Of a stretch of 64,000 nt of DNA, positions 47,846-60,686 are shown one piece after another. The notes beneath the pieces are model-generated. The model did no database searches. It saw only the letters and a program-made list of their open reading frames with translations, and had not been told where the DNA came from. Source of the DNA: Dryococelus australis (taxonomy: Eukaryota > Arthropoda > Insecta > Phasmatodea > Phasmatidae). Every line of letters begins with the position of its first letter. Within the stretch, counting starts at the first letter, position 1. The position numbers were made by a program, and so were the translations under genes. The DNA lies in NCBI GenBank assembly GCA_029891345.1, contig CM057000.1, positions 122,435,838-122,499,837 of the forward strand, in the 5' to 3' direction.

Positions 47846-50800
47846 TTACTGAATGAAAATTTGTTAATATTTGTGATATTGTATTACATTTTTTAAATCA
47901 CAGAAATTTTTTACAAAATTTAAAAAATAGTAGTGAGAAACATACTGAAATGACCTCATCAAAACTAACAAAATCATGGAAACATTTTCACAGAAAACAG
48001 GCCTTTATATTTATTCACAAAAGAAGCAATATTTTAAAAGATAGGTGTGTTCTTATAAAATTATTCCTTAGACCTGTAAATATGATCACATATTACCTTC
48101 AAACTGCTAATATTATTTTTATGATAAAACTTTTTTTTTTTTAATGCGATAAAAGAGCTCAAGCTTGGAAACTTTTCAATAGGCTTGGTTGGGCTCTGCT
48201 TGAACTAGAAATCCCAGGCTCGCAGGGCATGTTAACACCTACCGTATGTCTAATGGTCACTGAACACTTACTGTGTTGTGCCCTTGCCTTAACTTTCGCA
48301 CAGTACAATGGACTAAGTCATTGCTTACGGACTTCCAACACTTCAGTGAACTGGTACAAATCACACTACACTTGCTAACATAACGTCGGCTAACGTCCAG
48401 GTATATGCAGGGTTGATTAGTAGCCTTGAAGATCGGGGGGAAGGGCGAGCATGAAATATTCCACTTCCCCCCCTCGCCTTTACATTGACATGAAACTGTC
48501 CTGTGAATGTTTCAACACTGAAATGGAATTCTATCAGAAATGTTAAAAATACTAATTCCATTTCATTTCATTTTAGTACTGTTTCCTAAAAATAATAATG
48601 ATGAGACAATGCCCTCCTTCCATGCCTTCAATCGGAACTCTAGCCCTGCACCTAACATAGTGGGAATATAATTCCCTCCAAACTGAAAGTCTAAATCTGC
48701 TCCTGATAGTATCAAAGATCACAACCCATTTGAATAGCATTACTTTTATATAGTTTATTATTTAAAGTAAATCTTTTTGGGAACTTTCGTGTTCTTATAA
48801 CAGATCACCTGTTCGTACAAAAAGTAGTGTGGATTGTACACATTGTAACCAACAATATAATTGGAAGACATATGTGATTCTAAGCAAATTTTTGGTAGCA
48901 AAATATAGACCAATAGGTCCAGGTTAAAAGGGGAAATGTGGAATAATACTACATTCTTGTATTGAAGACACACAGTGTCCTTCAAGCATAAGTTACATCT
49001 GTTTTCTGTAAAACCAGGAGGAGAATAATGTTCTCGAAACAAAGATAAATACTGAAATCTATACTACATCAATTCCAGAAAAATACACCAAAAAGAAATT
49101 AAGATCTCGCCAGCTGCTTACATTGAAAAACAGAATGTTGTAGGTACATAAAAAATTAATAGCCAGGATTTAAAATAACAGATTAATGCAGTTCTTGCAG
49201 TAGCACTGTTTTGGGAAATGACGTTGCTGTGGTCTGCTTACCAGCACATGCAAGTGTGAACAGTGGGGAAGCTCCCTGTAGAAGGTGTGGCGAGATTGCA
49301 AAAGCAGTTGTTGGAATTTTTCGTGGAATCGTCTGTGGAAAAAAGGAAAAATGTAAAAATTCACAAGTATTTTATGATGAACTAAAACTGAGGCATCCGC
49401 TATGGACAAATTGCCTTTTGCAAAAAGAAATGTTAAGAAATTTAGTCAGTAAATTAATACAGAGGACTCCCTAATCTACCATTTTTTCAGGGGACTGTCA
49501 AAAAATTTTCATACATGTGGACTTTCAATGAATGTGGTGTTCAAATGCAGAGAAATCAAAAATGGGACTACAATAAATGTTCCATGGATGTGGACTTTCA
49601 TTCCATCTGTGTTCAATACATAGAGGTTCCACTGTACATTTACAATAATTTTCTTTGTGTGTGGTGACCATATTGATCAACATGCAATACACACAATTGA
49701 AGGCACTTTTGTCCCGCAAGATATCTTCAGTAGTCTCTGTAACAATTCGCCTATTAATGTATGTGCTGTACAGTTGTTGCCTTCACTAAATAGTAGCCAC
49801 AGATATGAGATTCCAGCACGTTAAAGAAAATGAAGTTTCAACAAATTAGTGCTTACGATCTTAGTATGTCCGTACATAGCAATAGACATTGTCGCAGTGA
49901 ACATAATAATAGCAGGACTCCAATTTGTTTGCGAGAACAATAAATACTTTGTTTAGCTTGAGTTCACTTGTGAGGATGAGCAAGTGTGGGGTTGCACGTA
50001 GAAATGAGACGAGCACTCGGAAACCAGGACACTGAAGGCCAGACAAGTACCAGAGGCCGGGCGATGCGACAACCAATTGCAGAGCTGTGTGTCTCAGCGT
50101 CGATTCATTTCCTGCAATCAAAACACATTAAGGGGCAGCACTTTACAAGCGCATGCCACTAATGGCATGGAAAGTACAGCACATATTTGTTTGTGACAAA
50201 AATCATTTTAACTGCAAACAAATTTTGACTGGGAGATGGGTGAACATGAGAGATTCCGTTTCCTCCTTTCCAGTTTTAACAAATTCATGCACATTTTATG
50301 CAGGGCATCTGGCTTTTAATTTGTGTAAAGACAAATTCTCTCCACACACAAAAAAAAATTTCTATGTTTAGAAAGGTCTACAAAGTGCATACATTGACAT
50401 TCCCCATTTATAAATTATTATTATTATTTTTGAAGGAGCGAGCCTTCCAACAGAGCAAGTATCTGACTATACAACATGCAAATCTTGTTAGAAAGTAATG
50501 CACACACACTAACAAAATTGTAAGAAAGGACAATTTACTTATGTTGTATACAAAAAAAAGGAATACAATTGTCGCAATGCAAAATACTTTTAGAGTTTAC
50601 ATATTTAAATGTAAAAAAAAAATTAATAAATTTGTGTATTTTTGTAGTTAAAATTTCTAAGTGTTTTTCTTTTCTGAATACTTCAGAAAGTACATCTTGT
50701 GAAAGAACCTTCATCAAGCGTTTGAGACAACCATGGTAATTACTCTGGTTGTATGTAAGCAATAATGTTAAAAATTTGTTTCATACTTGATTTTATGCAC

Positions 50801-50900
50801 ATCCAATCAGATCATTTTTATAACTTTATGCGTGACGTTCTATGAGCAAAGGAGATACGTCACGGCCCAAGTGTTTTAGGGGGGGGAGGGCAGATGCACT
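47846..50900. other. Non-coding; Tigger-type end at 49613-49637
   Basis: The end AGAGGTTCCACTGTA is a typical Tigger right terminus (TACAGTGGAACCTCT reversed). The preceding 120 bp carry GTGGACTTTCA-T twice. No transposase is left. Otherwise nothing recognised. Confidence 0.4.
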
Positions 50901-52530
50901 CAAGGATGAGTTTGACTCTTATTCACCAAGTGGAACAGGAGGCCGGCCTGGTATAGAGGACTGGTCGTGTGGCTTTCCGGCTGTGTACGAAGTCGGGGAC
51001 GGCTAGCAGTCTTTCACTTTGGGTGGGACCACTCTCGCTGGGATACCTGGGCAACGGATGACCTGTGGAGGTTGCTGAACCTGCTGTGGTTCAGGCTGAG
51101 ATGCGCTAGGGTTGGCCCTGACAGGCGATCGTGGGTGCTGGCTGTCGTCTGGGTAGACTTGATAAGGGGGATCCCCCAAAACCAAGGGTCGGCTATTCTA
51201 TATGAGGTGTCTTGACCACTCAGGTATGCTACGAACATGGGGTGAGTTACTCCGGCGAGTTTGATGGGTGGAGTGAAGAGATCTGGAACGGGTGCTGGTG
51301 AGGCTGGTCTCTCTTAGAGGATGGCTTGAGCTTTAGGTTCTTGAGTTTGGTTGGAATTGGAAGGGGCCAAGCTCCTGTTGGTATTTAGAAATAGTTTCAG
51401 CCTTCTGAACCCTGTTACAGATACCACTTTGACAGGAGTAGGGTACGTGTAAAACCAGACTCGTGGAGGTGGAGCAGGTAATATATGGTCCCTACTCAGG
51501 TATACTTCCATGTACCACAATCACCAGGCCAAGGTCGCCCCCTGTCTCAGCACCCGGCACCAGGAGTGCGGTAGACGCTGCGAGTCAGGTTTCTCTCTGG
51601 CTGGCTGTCCCAATACGTGGGTGAGTTACCCTGAAGGGCCAGTCCCTTCAGACCCGAAGAAATACTCCTGGCACCAGAAGCGCGGTGGAAAGAGCAAACC
51701 CCAGACTCACAGTCTAACCCCAAAAGGACGAGTACTTAAGTTTCGGGACTCTACTGTTCTATACATCTGGGTGCATAGAAAGGGTGGCCGTCCAATATGG
51801 ATGTGTTTCTCTACTGGTGAGTTCAACAGTTAGAATAAAATTCCCGGTCACGTGCTGTCCCTCAAAGGGAATGATATCCTTAACTGGAATACAACTTGTT
51901 TATTTTGGTATGGAAATAAACAAGGTGGTTTGCACTACCTCCTATCAACAAAATCTTAACGGAAGCTTGCTACGTTAGGCAGGTGAAGGCGACCTGTTTC
52001 TAAACTAATGAGGTAGTAAAAGCGGCTATGAAAATAACTCAATTTTAATTAACACTACGCTGTACATCCTGAAGGGACCAGAAAGTGCCTAAGTGTTCAA
52101 AGACTTAAACTGGCAATGATTTTCGTAGGCAAAGAGGGAACTCAAGACCTGAACTTCGGCATCAAGAGCATTGTGAAGACCAGCCAAAGCTGATGGTTCC
52201 TTGGGCATCAGAAGTGTGTTGAAGGAACAGGACAGATTTGCGTTCCAAGGGATTGTGCCCCAGTATTTATACTCTTCCTGGCTCACCCTTGGTCAGTTGG
52301 AGGGGGGTGACTGTGTTAGAGCCTCTGGGCATGTGACGTCACCTGCCAGCTCAGGATCCAACTTCTGCATGTCTTGGCGGTTCATACTAGTAGTGGCATC
52401 TTTCGTCGTGCTATAGTATTAGGTGACCTTGATGCATAGTCTCGGTAACTCGGCCAGTGAACAGTAGTACAATTCTTCTGGTGGAGAGCGTGCGTCTTTT
52501 ACCATTGGCAAACATTACAAGATCTTGACG
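50900..52530 (-). mobile_element. Long-LTR element, copy G, with gag-like remnant
   Basis: The minus-strand GTATAAATACTG at 52263-52272 marks the LTR promoter. The LTR seems to end near 51850, before GTGACCGGGAATTTTATTCT, which matches the copy-B internal start. Two minus-strand frames follow: 51314-51520 (HILPAPPPRVWFYTYP, VVSVTGFRRLKLFLN) and 51003-51185 (NPSASQPEPQQVQQPPQVIR, IPARVVPPK). Together they repeat the layout of the gag-like frames at 34914-35292. Outer limits are approximate. Confidence 0.5.
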
Positions 52531-55500
52531 TCAGGCATCGTTGTACTGCCAATCAAACTCCGTTGGGGTGTGCTGCTGAGTGGTTTGCACTTAATGAATA
52601 TAAATTGTTTTAATAATGTTGAGAAAACCCTACACGTCAAACTTTATCTTCAGGGTGAGTGTCGTGTCAAACATACATTACATATTGTAACTGTCATGAC
52701 TCAGGGAAGTACTTTGTTCATGACCTGATAAGAATATACATTTGTCCACACAACTTAAACATTTGGGAATGTAGACTTTTTCTCTTACTGATAAGTGGAT
52801 TACTTTTGCTATACTGCTGCATGAAGTAATACATTGAACTTCCACAAAGGAAACATTGGTTAGCAGTATATTAATAAATGCTATGTTCCAGTGCTGCTAT
52901 CATCACTGTTTATGATGCCATAGTATTCTGAAGTGGCTGGCAGACGAAAATTATTCCTTGACTTTTCAAAATTAAGATGCAATGAGACATAGATAACACA
53001 CACACACACAATCACACCTATTTTTATCAGAAGAACAGGCATCCTAAAACTATAACCCAGAATTCCAACTAAGAACAAAGAAAGATGTTCCTAAGATAAT
53101 TATTTCATCTCTGAAATGAAGCGTGTGTATCAGCAAACTGTACTTCAAATGTTCAAAACTGATAATAAGGAAAGCAAACAAGCAGCAAGTATACGGTGTT
53201 CACAATTAATTAAGCACTTGTGAAAGCCCTGCTATGGAACTCTTTTACTTCTCGGTTGATATATTTCTGCCATTTAACATTGCCATGGACTTGATCACAT
53301 GGAATAAAAGGGCTCACTGGACTGCGAACAGTATAGAACGCAGTGACCGTGCTTCAGGCTGTGCTCTCATACTAACCAAATTGTCACACATTTTGCTGAA
53401 TATATTATTTAATCAAAGTTTCAAATATGAAGTATTACGTACTCAAAATTGATTGTATTTTGCTTTAACAATATAATATTACTTGGTTATAGCTCAATTT
53501 TGTTGTCAGAGATAATTATCTGCAGGTTTTAAGAGTCGTCAGCGTACTATCTCAGTGCTGTACTGCGGCTAAGCAAAGCTGCCACTCCTCCCGCCAGTCT
53601 CTCGCACTCGCTGGAGTCACAAATCTCGCCCTTATCTGTACCTCCTCCATGCTCCCTCAGCTTCTGCACAGGGCTGGAGAAAACTCAATAGCGTTGCGTG
53701 CTCACTTCGCGCGGCCGAAAAACTTTCAAACTTAACTTGTTGCCACTCAGAAACTATCCACTCAAATAAGTACAAAATTTGCTGGCAAATCGCTTATATT
53801 TTCTAACTATGACAATCATAATCTTTTCTTTACTGAATATACATATTTTCAATGTAAAAAATGCTAAAACAGTGGTCTGTTCCTATTATTTTTCAGGACG
53901 TGCTTAGGAAAAAAGTAGCAACACTTTTATGTTTTAAGAAATAGATGAGTGATATGCATATGAAATAAAACAGAATCACCAAAATTAGTTTATATGCCTC
54001 TCTTAAACCATTACCTCTTGTAATTTCATTGTTACTGAATGTAGAACTTCGAAAATATTTCAACCGTGTAGGAGAGCTGCAGCTACGGACTTTATTTTTC
54101 TGTTACCGTCATTACATTTTTCTAACATTGTATCTGCATACAGTTGAAATAATATTGCTAATTGTTTGTTAACAGATGTTTACTCAGTAGCAAATATTAT
54201 TAAAATCAAGAATCACGAATAAGACATGAGTTGATAAATTACACTTGCCTCAACCAATCATTTTCACAATTCACAGTTTATAATGTTCGGGTATGTCATA
54301 GTTTGTGGTCATTTTACCAACAGTTATACTATGCATGCACTTATTCTCATTAATTCTTGCACATAAAATATGGTTATCAGAAATGTTTTCTATGTTTTAA
54401 ACATTTAAATCCATTACTAATTATAACAATGTTATCCATTTACGTTTGATAAGTGATGAAATAAATGCATGTACGATGTTTTTGCATCTGCCCATGAGTT
54501 TGATCCATTCACACTCAGCACAGTTGTATATTTAATGAACAGGAAAGTTATTTTTGGCCGCTGCTGTACACTGTCGAGGCTCAGTACCCAAGGATCGTCT
54601 GTGTGCATAAATTATTCATAAATCATGCGGCGTGTTACTAGTCTACGTTGTAATGTTTTATATTGCAATAGCAGAACACAAAGCCTTCAGTTCGTTAGTT
54701 GTGTTAACTAAACAAGTGCCGTGTAGACTAGAGCATTCATTTGATATTTATTGTTTGTAACCGTCAATTTATTGAAACCGTCAATTTATGTGGGTCTTAA
54801 GTTTCCATTTCTGTTACATAAACTGAAAAACACTTCTTAATTTTCTTGTACAAGCCCAACAAATCATCCAGCATGTATTGATATTGCTCCCAGACCTAGG
54901 TTCAGAAATATCAAACACAAACTGTAACTTATGTTCTGGAATGAAACAAATGTGTGTAATTAGTGGAGCTCATGTTCAGTATTTAATTATCAGTACAGTG
55001 CTTGTAGTTTTATATTATTTACTTTTAAGTTACATGGCTATTGCTCTTTGTAAGAAACATTTAACGGAAAGTAGCTTTTATAAAATGTTAAACCACTAGG
55101 TTTACTCTTAGAGTAATTATAGTATAGAGTTAATAACCCTAAATGATACAGATTATAACTAACAAATCCATAGAACTATCCTACATAACATAATTCTCAT
55201 CAAATAAATTACTCATTGATTACTGCTGCTAGGTGTCTTGAGAAAAGGCCAAAAAATATTGTCAAGGTTACTAAATAAACATATTTTTCTATAACTCTTG
55301 ATAATTTAAATTAAAAATAATGCTCGTATTCTAGTTTCCATTCAAAATTTACATATTTCCATTGCATGTCAATTAATGAACTTCTATTATCTTGCATACT
55401 CTTACATCTTTGGAAGAAAAACAATGTGGCTTGTGACATAACCATTTTCAGTTCTACTACACCTTTGATGCGTAAGCGAGTTTGGCATAAAAATTTCTCT

Positions 55501-56009
55501 TATCACAGTGCTGACATATACATACTGTTCCAAATATGTTTTCCAACTTCTTAAACTAGTTAGTTTTTAGAGTGATACCAGGCGTTCTCTCTATAATTAT
55601 ACTGCCAGTTTTTTGTCTTATCCCAATGAAATACGGGCAAAAATGTGTCGCACGGTAGTTTTTTAGAATAATAACTTGAAATAGTAGTAAATTTGCAAAA
55701 TGAAACCACTTATAAGATCAGATATTTAATAGAAAAATATAGTTTTTATAAAGGTTCTGTTGAAATGTGTTATGCATCAGTTGCCACATTACGTTTTTTT
55801 TGTTTAAAGTTGTCTACACCCAAGCCTTGTTTTGTACCTGGCTATACTGTAGTTGTGGTTATGTAATGACGGGCACTTTGTTATTGTTCTTGTGATGCGG
55901 AGGTAGACTGGTACTCAAGCTTTTATTTCCAATAGGTTCAACTATGGGACGTACTAAAGTTTATGAGATTAATTTGGGGTTGATAAGTATAGTGTTACTA
56001 AGAAGCCAC
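52531..56009. other. Non-coding, nothing recognised
   Basis: AT-rich; a GC-richer block at about 53560-53720; CGGTGTTCACAATTAATTAA near 53193 resembles a decayed MITE-M end. If the ZCCHC24 3' UTR once continued past the Gypsy insertion it would lie just left of 56009. Confidence 0.35.
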
Positions 56010-56143
56010 TGTTAACATTTTCTTTCTTTAACTTTGCTGTTACTCGTCGGGCACAACACTCATGTCGCCATCTTGCCACTCACTGCCACCTCCGACACCA
56101 CTGCCACTCTGTCCTAACATAACCACACCCTAACCACAACACT
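56010..56143 (-). repeat. 3' LTR of element G1
   Basis: The outer end TGTTAACA is preserved. It aligns with the 5' LTR over about 120 bp. Confidence 0.7.
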
Positions 56144-56674
56144 CCCCCTTCTTCCTCTTCTTTTTTTTACACTTTAACCTTACAGATTTAGCTTATCTGG
56201 TGGCCTGCGATTTCTACTTGGGCACCTCATCTCTGGGAACCCTTGAAACTCTGACGAAGGTGGCGATGCAGACTCTCCTGCTGCAGGAAACCCATGGGAT
56301 GTCGTAGACTCAAAGACCAACTTGCTTTTAGCTGGTAATGCCGCCTCTCCCTCTGCTAGTAACACAGACCCAGTGTTTGCATGGCTCGGTTCTGCTAAGT
56401 CCGTTGCTTTCATGACTTCCCCTGGTGTCCTGACCGCAGATTCACTATGTGTATCCCGTCACCTTGTTCCTCTTTCAGTTGGTGGTGGTACGTGCTTGTT
56501 GGGCAGTGACTGCCTCTGACCGGACCGGGGAGAAAAGTGACACCTTTTTAAATTGTCAGCATGAACCAGACGCGTGCAATTTTCGACTTTCGCCATGTAT
56601 GTGGTGGGACTCACCTTCTTTACAATTTCTCCACAATATCATTTCTTGTTCCTAGGGTTTTTTTTAATCAGAAC

Positions 56675-57434
56675 CTACCTTGAATTCCCGCCATGGATTT
56701 CGTCGCTGCTCCAGGAGTTCCTGCAGATTCTTCTGAGCCAGTGCCATTTCCCTTGAAAACATGGTTTCGACAAGCTCAGCCTGGTGCATGATTTTCTCTG
56801 TAAGAACAGTTCAGCTGGTGTCTGGCCCATTACATTATTAGGGGTGTTCCGATAGGCAAACTGCCACAACTCGTACTGCTATCTTCTAACACCTGTTTCC
56901 GAAGGGAATTTTTTCATCCCACCTGACGTTCTATCGCACCAATGGACTGTGGATGGAATGGATGTGTCAGCAAATTTGACATTAAGAACTACGGTCCACT
57001 GTCTGAAACAATCACTTCTGTTAACCCATATGATGATAATGGCGTTCTCCGCCTTGCAATTGTTTGGGAGGCTGTTGTTGAGGCATAATGAACACCTCCA
57101 ATAATTTGGAATACGCATCCACACCCAATAATAACAGAGTTCCCAGCCTCCGCAAAAGCTGTATGAATCCTCTAACTTTTGTGACTAGGCCATGTCCATG
57201 GCTGAAGTGGGCCTTGCCTAGTGCTTATGAATTTTGAACACTTTGACATATGGTGCACTGCATTACCATCTCCTCCACCTGCCCATCTATGTTTGGCCGC
57301 CACACAAAACTACGTGCCAACATTTTCATGCGAGACATATCCGGGTGTTGTTCATAAAGTAACTGTAATACCTCCTTCTGTAGAACAGCTAGGATCACCA
57401 CCCAATGTCCCCAGATAATGCATCCTCGTTCCAC
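56675..57434 (-). pseudogene. Integrase of element G1
   Basis: The H2C2 zinc-binding region is at 57225-57434 (LYEQHPDMSRMKMLARSFVW, then MVMQCTICQSV). The catalytic core between about 56900 and 57130 is spread over frames (VKFADTSIPSTVHWCD; a VDAYSK-type start in another frame). The core end YRNTPNNVMGQTPAELFLQR is at about 56800-56860. Frameshifts disable it. Confidence 0.8.
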
Positions 57435-57679
57435 AGACAGCTCCAGCTGCCTAGCCTTGTAGGGTAGGAGTTCTGGTGGTACCTCAGCCTGCCAGCCATG
57501 CCATATGTACTCTCATACCTGACACAGAAAGGAATGTTTTTTGCGTTTCTTTTACTATATCACTTGGCTGTATTGGACTATCATCAGCAGGGGCAAAGAA
57601 ATATATTGACTCACTCTATGCCATCTGTGAATCATTTACCCCTTCTGTAATGAGCTGTGGTAACCTGGATAACCCATCA

Positions 57680-58132
57680 GCATGAGCGATCTGTGCGCCC
57701 TTCGTGTATTTGATCTCATACTGATATGCTCCGAGTATAACGGTCCAACGCTGTATTATCGCAGCCGCTACCAAACAAGGTGGTCAATGGCTGATGATCC
57801 GTTACCAAGGTAAAGGGCCTGCCATATAGATAACAATGAAATTACTTCACTGGGAAAAAATTCCCAATGCTTCTTGTTCCACCTGACTATAGGCCACCTC
57901 AGCACTAGTTAATGTTCTTGATGCAAATGCATTTGGCCATTCCTACCCCTCTGGTATTATATGTTAGATAACTGCCCCCACTCCGTAAACACTTGCATCA
58001 CTAGTTACCACAATTGGCAGCCAGGGGTCATATGGAACTAGGATTGGGCTCTTTAGTAGTAACTCTTGGCTTTGTTCAAATGCTCTTTGGCATTCCTGTG
58101 TCCAACTCCATTGTGTATCCTGATGCAACAGT
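57680..58132 (-). pseudogene. RNase H of element G1
   Basis: The minus strand shows DASVYGVGAVI (near 57985) and GPFTLVTDHQPLTTLFG (near 57770-57820). These are the first Asp and the TDH-PL signature of the Ty3/Gypsy RNase H domain, with a stop shortly after the first motif. Confidence 0.7.
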
Positions 58133-58899
58133 TTATGTAAATGGGGACAGCACAGTCGAATGGTTCGACATAAACCTACAATAAAATTGCAACAGCCCTA
58201 AATACGACCGCATTTCCATCACATTCCTTGGGGCACTCCCATTCAAAATAGCTCTGGTCTTCTCCTGTGTTGGCCGGATACCCAGGCCATCAATTTTATG
58301 GCCTAAGTAACCTACACTGTCACAAAGGAACTTGCACTTATCCACTCGGATTCTAATGTTAAACTCTGCCAATCGTTTAAGTACTGCTTCCCACTTCTCA
58401 CCCCCATCCTCTAGATCTTCCCCTAAAATCAAAATATCATCTAAGTATGCTTTCACCCCTAATAGCCCAACCAGAATTTGGTCTATGGTAGCCTGAAAAA
58501 TACTCAGGGTGCTGAAAAGACCAAATGGTAATCTGGTAAACCGATACAGCCCTTTATGAGTGCTTATAGTCAGCAAGGGCTGGCTTTCTGTCCCCACTGC
58601 CAGCTGGGAATATGTTGAATACAAATCCACCACCGAAAACACTTTTCCTCCAGAAAAACATTAAAAGCCTCAATAGGGGTAGGCAATGGATAATGTTGTT
58701 CCAGTCCCACAGCAGGGTTCGTCACTTTAAAATTTGTGCATATTCGCTCACTTCCATCTCGTTTCTTCACACATACTACCGGTGTTGCCCACTCTGATTT
58801 CCTCACTGGGTAAATGATCCCATTTTGTACCATTCTGACCAGTTCCCTTTCCACAGCCTCTCTCATAGCAAATGGCACAGGCCGTGCTTTGCAAAACAC
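58133..58899 (-). pseudogene. Reverse transcriptase of element G1
   Basis: Two overlapping minus-strand frames. The first, 58570-58899, has the fingers region (NGIIYPVRKSEWATPVVCVK and KRDGSERICTNFKVTNP). The second, 58133-58642, has FSVVDLYSTYSQL with the first catalytic Asp, RFTRLPFGLFSTLSIFQATI, and KAYLDDILILGED with the YLDD box, then YLGHKIDGLGIRP. Catalytic Asp residues are present but the two halves are in different frames. The family is Ty3/Gypsy. Confidence 0.9.
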
Positions 58900-59065
58900 T
58901 ATGGGTGCTTCCTCCCTTAACCTGATTTGAACCTGTGTCCCTTTAATGGCAACATATGGCTGGAAGACAAACCGGTATTTCTGTCTTGAGCCCTTGGATC
59001 AACTCTTACCATGGTAACATTGCGCTGGTTTTTAGCTGGTTAACCATTTCCATCTCCTTGCTCAC

Positions 59066-59334
59066 CCTGATAATTTCTTGCCAGTCTAGATTCAACTGCC
59101 CCAACCAATTTCTACCCATCAGTGTGGACAACCGTTTTCCTTTACAATTAATCACTAACTACTATTGGTAGAATACCCTCAAACTCCTGATACTTTACTG
59201 GTACCATTTATCTCCTAGAATCAGTAATGATTCCTCTGAGTATGTTCGCAAAGCCAGTCTTGATTTGCTTAAACCTTACTGACCCCCAACTTTCCCTTAT
59301 GTCACCTCAAAACAGACACAATGACCCCTGTATC

Positions 59335-59368
<34 letters not shown>

Positions 59369-59400
59369 TTCTTCTTCTTCTGGTGGCCATCTATATTAAT
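59066..59400 (-). pseudogene. Aspartic protease of element G1, with CAT repeat
   Basis: IDTGVIVS (about 59315-59338) is the retropepsin active site. LMGRNWLGQLNLDW (about 59077-59118) is the protease C-terminal region. Directly before the active site an AAG/ATG repeat (plus strand CAT and CTT units, about 59335-59382) encodes poly-Met/Lys in the same frame. Confidence 0.75.
59335..59382. repeat. (CAT)n/(CTT)n microsatellite
   Basis: About ten CAT units followed by about four CTT units, inside the protease region of element G1. Confidence 0.9.
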
Positions 59401-59458
59401 TCCAACCTGTAAGCTGTTTGTGTATTTAGCATTTCATTTGTCCTCATTGAATGCTATG

Positions 59459-59827
59459 TTAACATAGGCCTGCCAAATCTTCATTAATTTCTTTCCATTC
59501 CCAGAAAACACTATTCAATAGCTTGGCTTCTCCCACAGCTCTTCCTTCACTCTCTCCCATGATACAGTTTACACATTGACCCTGACATGCCCTCTGTATG
59601 TGTCCCTGTTTTCTGCATTTGTGACACGTATAACCTACAAATGGGCATTTTGCCGCCAGGTGTTCCACACTTATCACATCTGTAACACTTCTTTGGTGGC
59701 TCCACTTGTATCCCTGACTTCTTATTTGGAATGCTCCATGGAAAAGTGTGTGCCTTAATTGCATAGGTATAGTCTGCAGCTGTCTCAATACATGATTTGT
59801 CACTTGGTTTCCAGTTGCCGTCGACAT
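59459..59827 (-). pseudogene. Gag nucleocapsid zinc knuckles of element G1
   Basis: CHKCRKQGHIQRAC (about 59585-59626) is a complete C-x2-C-x4-H-x4-C knuckle. Just before it, HLAAKC is the second half of another knuckle whose first half, CYRC, sits in a different frame, so a frameshift lies within the first knuckle. Function in life: packaging of element RNA. Confidence 0.75.
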
Positions 59828-59929
59828 AATACCTTTGCTTGCCGAAGTGCCACCTCCATGATCAGTGCCTTCTCCTGGGCTGTCTGAAAGTCCAAATTTT
59901 CCTCCCTCAGCAACCGCTGAACTATATCT

Positions 59930-60226
59930 TCATTTTGTAGCCCACTCAAAAACGTATCGCTTACCTAACACCTCATTCAAGAATTGTTTATAGTCACACG
60001 ACATTGAAAGTTTCTGCAAAGCCACTGCATATTCCGACTCACTTTCACCATCTCTTTGTGTACGATGTAACAGGTTTACCCTTTCTTCTATGACTATCTT
60101 CTTAGGTGTGTAATGTGTCAACAACATTTCTGTTAGTTCGCTGTATGCCTTCGTCCCCAGCTTATCTGGAACACACAAATTATTGAACATATTGTACGTT
60201 TGTGGCCTGATAAGTTTTAAAATCAA
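59930..60226 (-). pseudogene. Gag (capsid part) of element G1
   Basis: The minus-strand frame contains YSELTEMLLTHYTPKKIVIE, RVNLLHRTQRDGESESEYAV and SMSCDYKQFLNEVLGKRYVF. This is the F-x-R-x-Q-x-x-GES-x-x-EY pattern with a following C-Y-FL-E-L that marks the capsid C-terminal half in many Ty3/Gypsy gags. The N-terminal half upstream to the LTR is not intact. Confidence 0.75.
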
Positions 60227-60428
60227 ACTGCACCAGTCATCTTACCCTCCCCTTATTAGCTTTAAAGTAGTGTTCCAGCCTTTTATTGTACCCGATATCC
60301 TTCAATTTTCCTGAACTACACGTTTACACTATGCCCAAAACTCCAGCTGCCTATGTATACCTTAAATTACAAAACTCCAACTTCGAATTCACGAACTCTC
60401 TCTGATCCCGTCCTCATCGCAAATTTCA

Positions 60429-60560
60429 TATATTTTCACTCTTTAACCTTGCTGTTACTCATTGAGCACAACACTCGTGTCGCCATCTTGCCACTCCTCA
60501 CTGCCATCTCTGACACCGCTGCCACACTGTCCTAACATAACCACGCCCTAACCACAACAC
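60429..60560 (-). repeat. 5' LTR of element G1
   Basis: Outer end CCTAACCACAACA (TGTTGTGGTTAGG in element sense). The inner boundary is unclear because TGTTAACA is not preserved there. The primer-binding site is not recognised. Confidence 0.65.
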
Positions 60561-60686
60561 CCACTAAATCTCGTTTTGTGAGGGGATGGGGGGGAGTGAT
60601 CTGTGATCTCTACTTACCCACATGCTAGAAAAATTTATGGGTTTTGGAGGGGGAGGGGTTGAAGCATTTATAGCACGGAGTATGTT

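Larger units (their letters stand above)
56010..60560 (-). mobile_element. Ty3/Gypsy LTR retrotransposon, nearly full length, broken (element G1)
   Basis: A minus-strand element has short LTR-like ends (about 130 bp): 60429-60560 upstream and 56010-56143 downstream. They share GCACAACACTC, TGTCGCCATCTTGCCACTC and CTGTCCTAACATAACCAC, with several differences, so the copy is old. It starts TGTTGTGGTTAGGG in element sense and ends TGTTAACA; the flanks GCCAC and CCCAC differ at one base and may be a 5-bp target duplication. Internal order is gag, two zinc knuckles, protease, RT, RNase H, integrase, the Ty3/Gypsy order. Each domain is interrupted by stops or frameshifts. It lies about 125 bp downstream of the ZCCHC24-like stop, in the same orientation. 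Confidence 0.9.
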
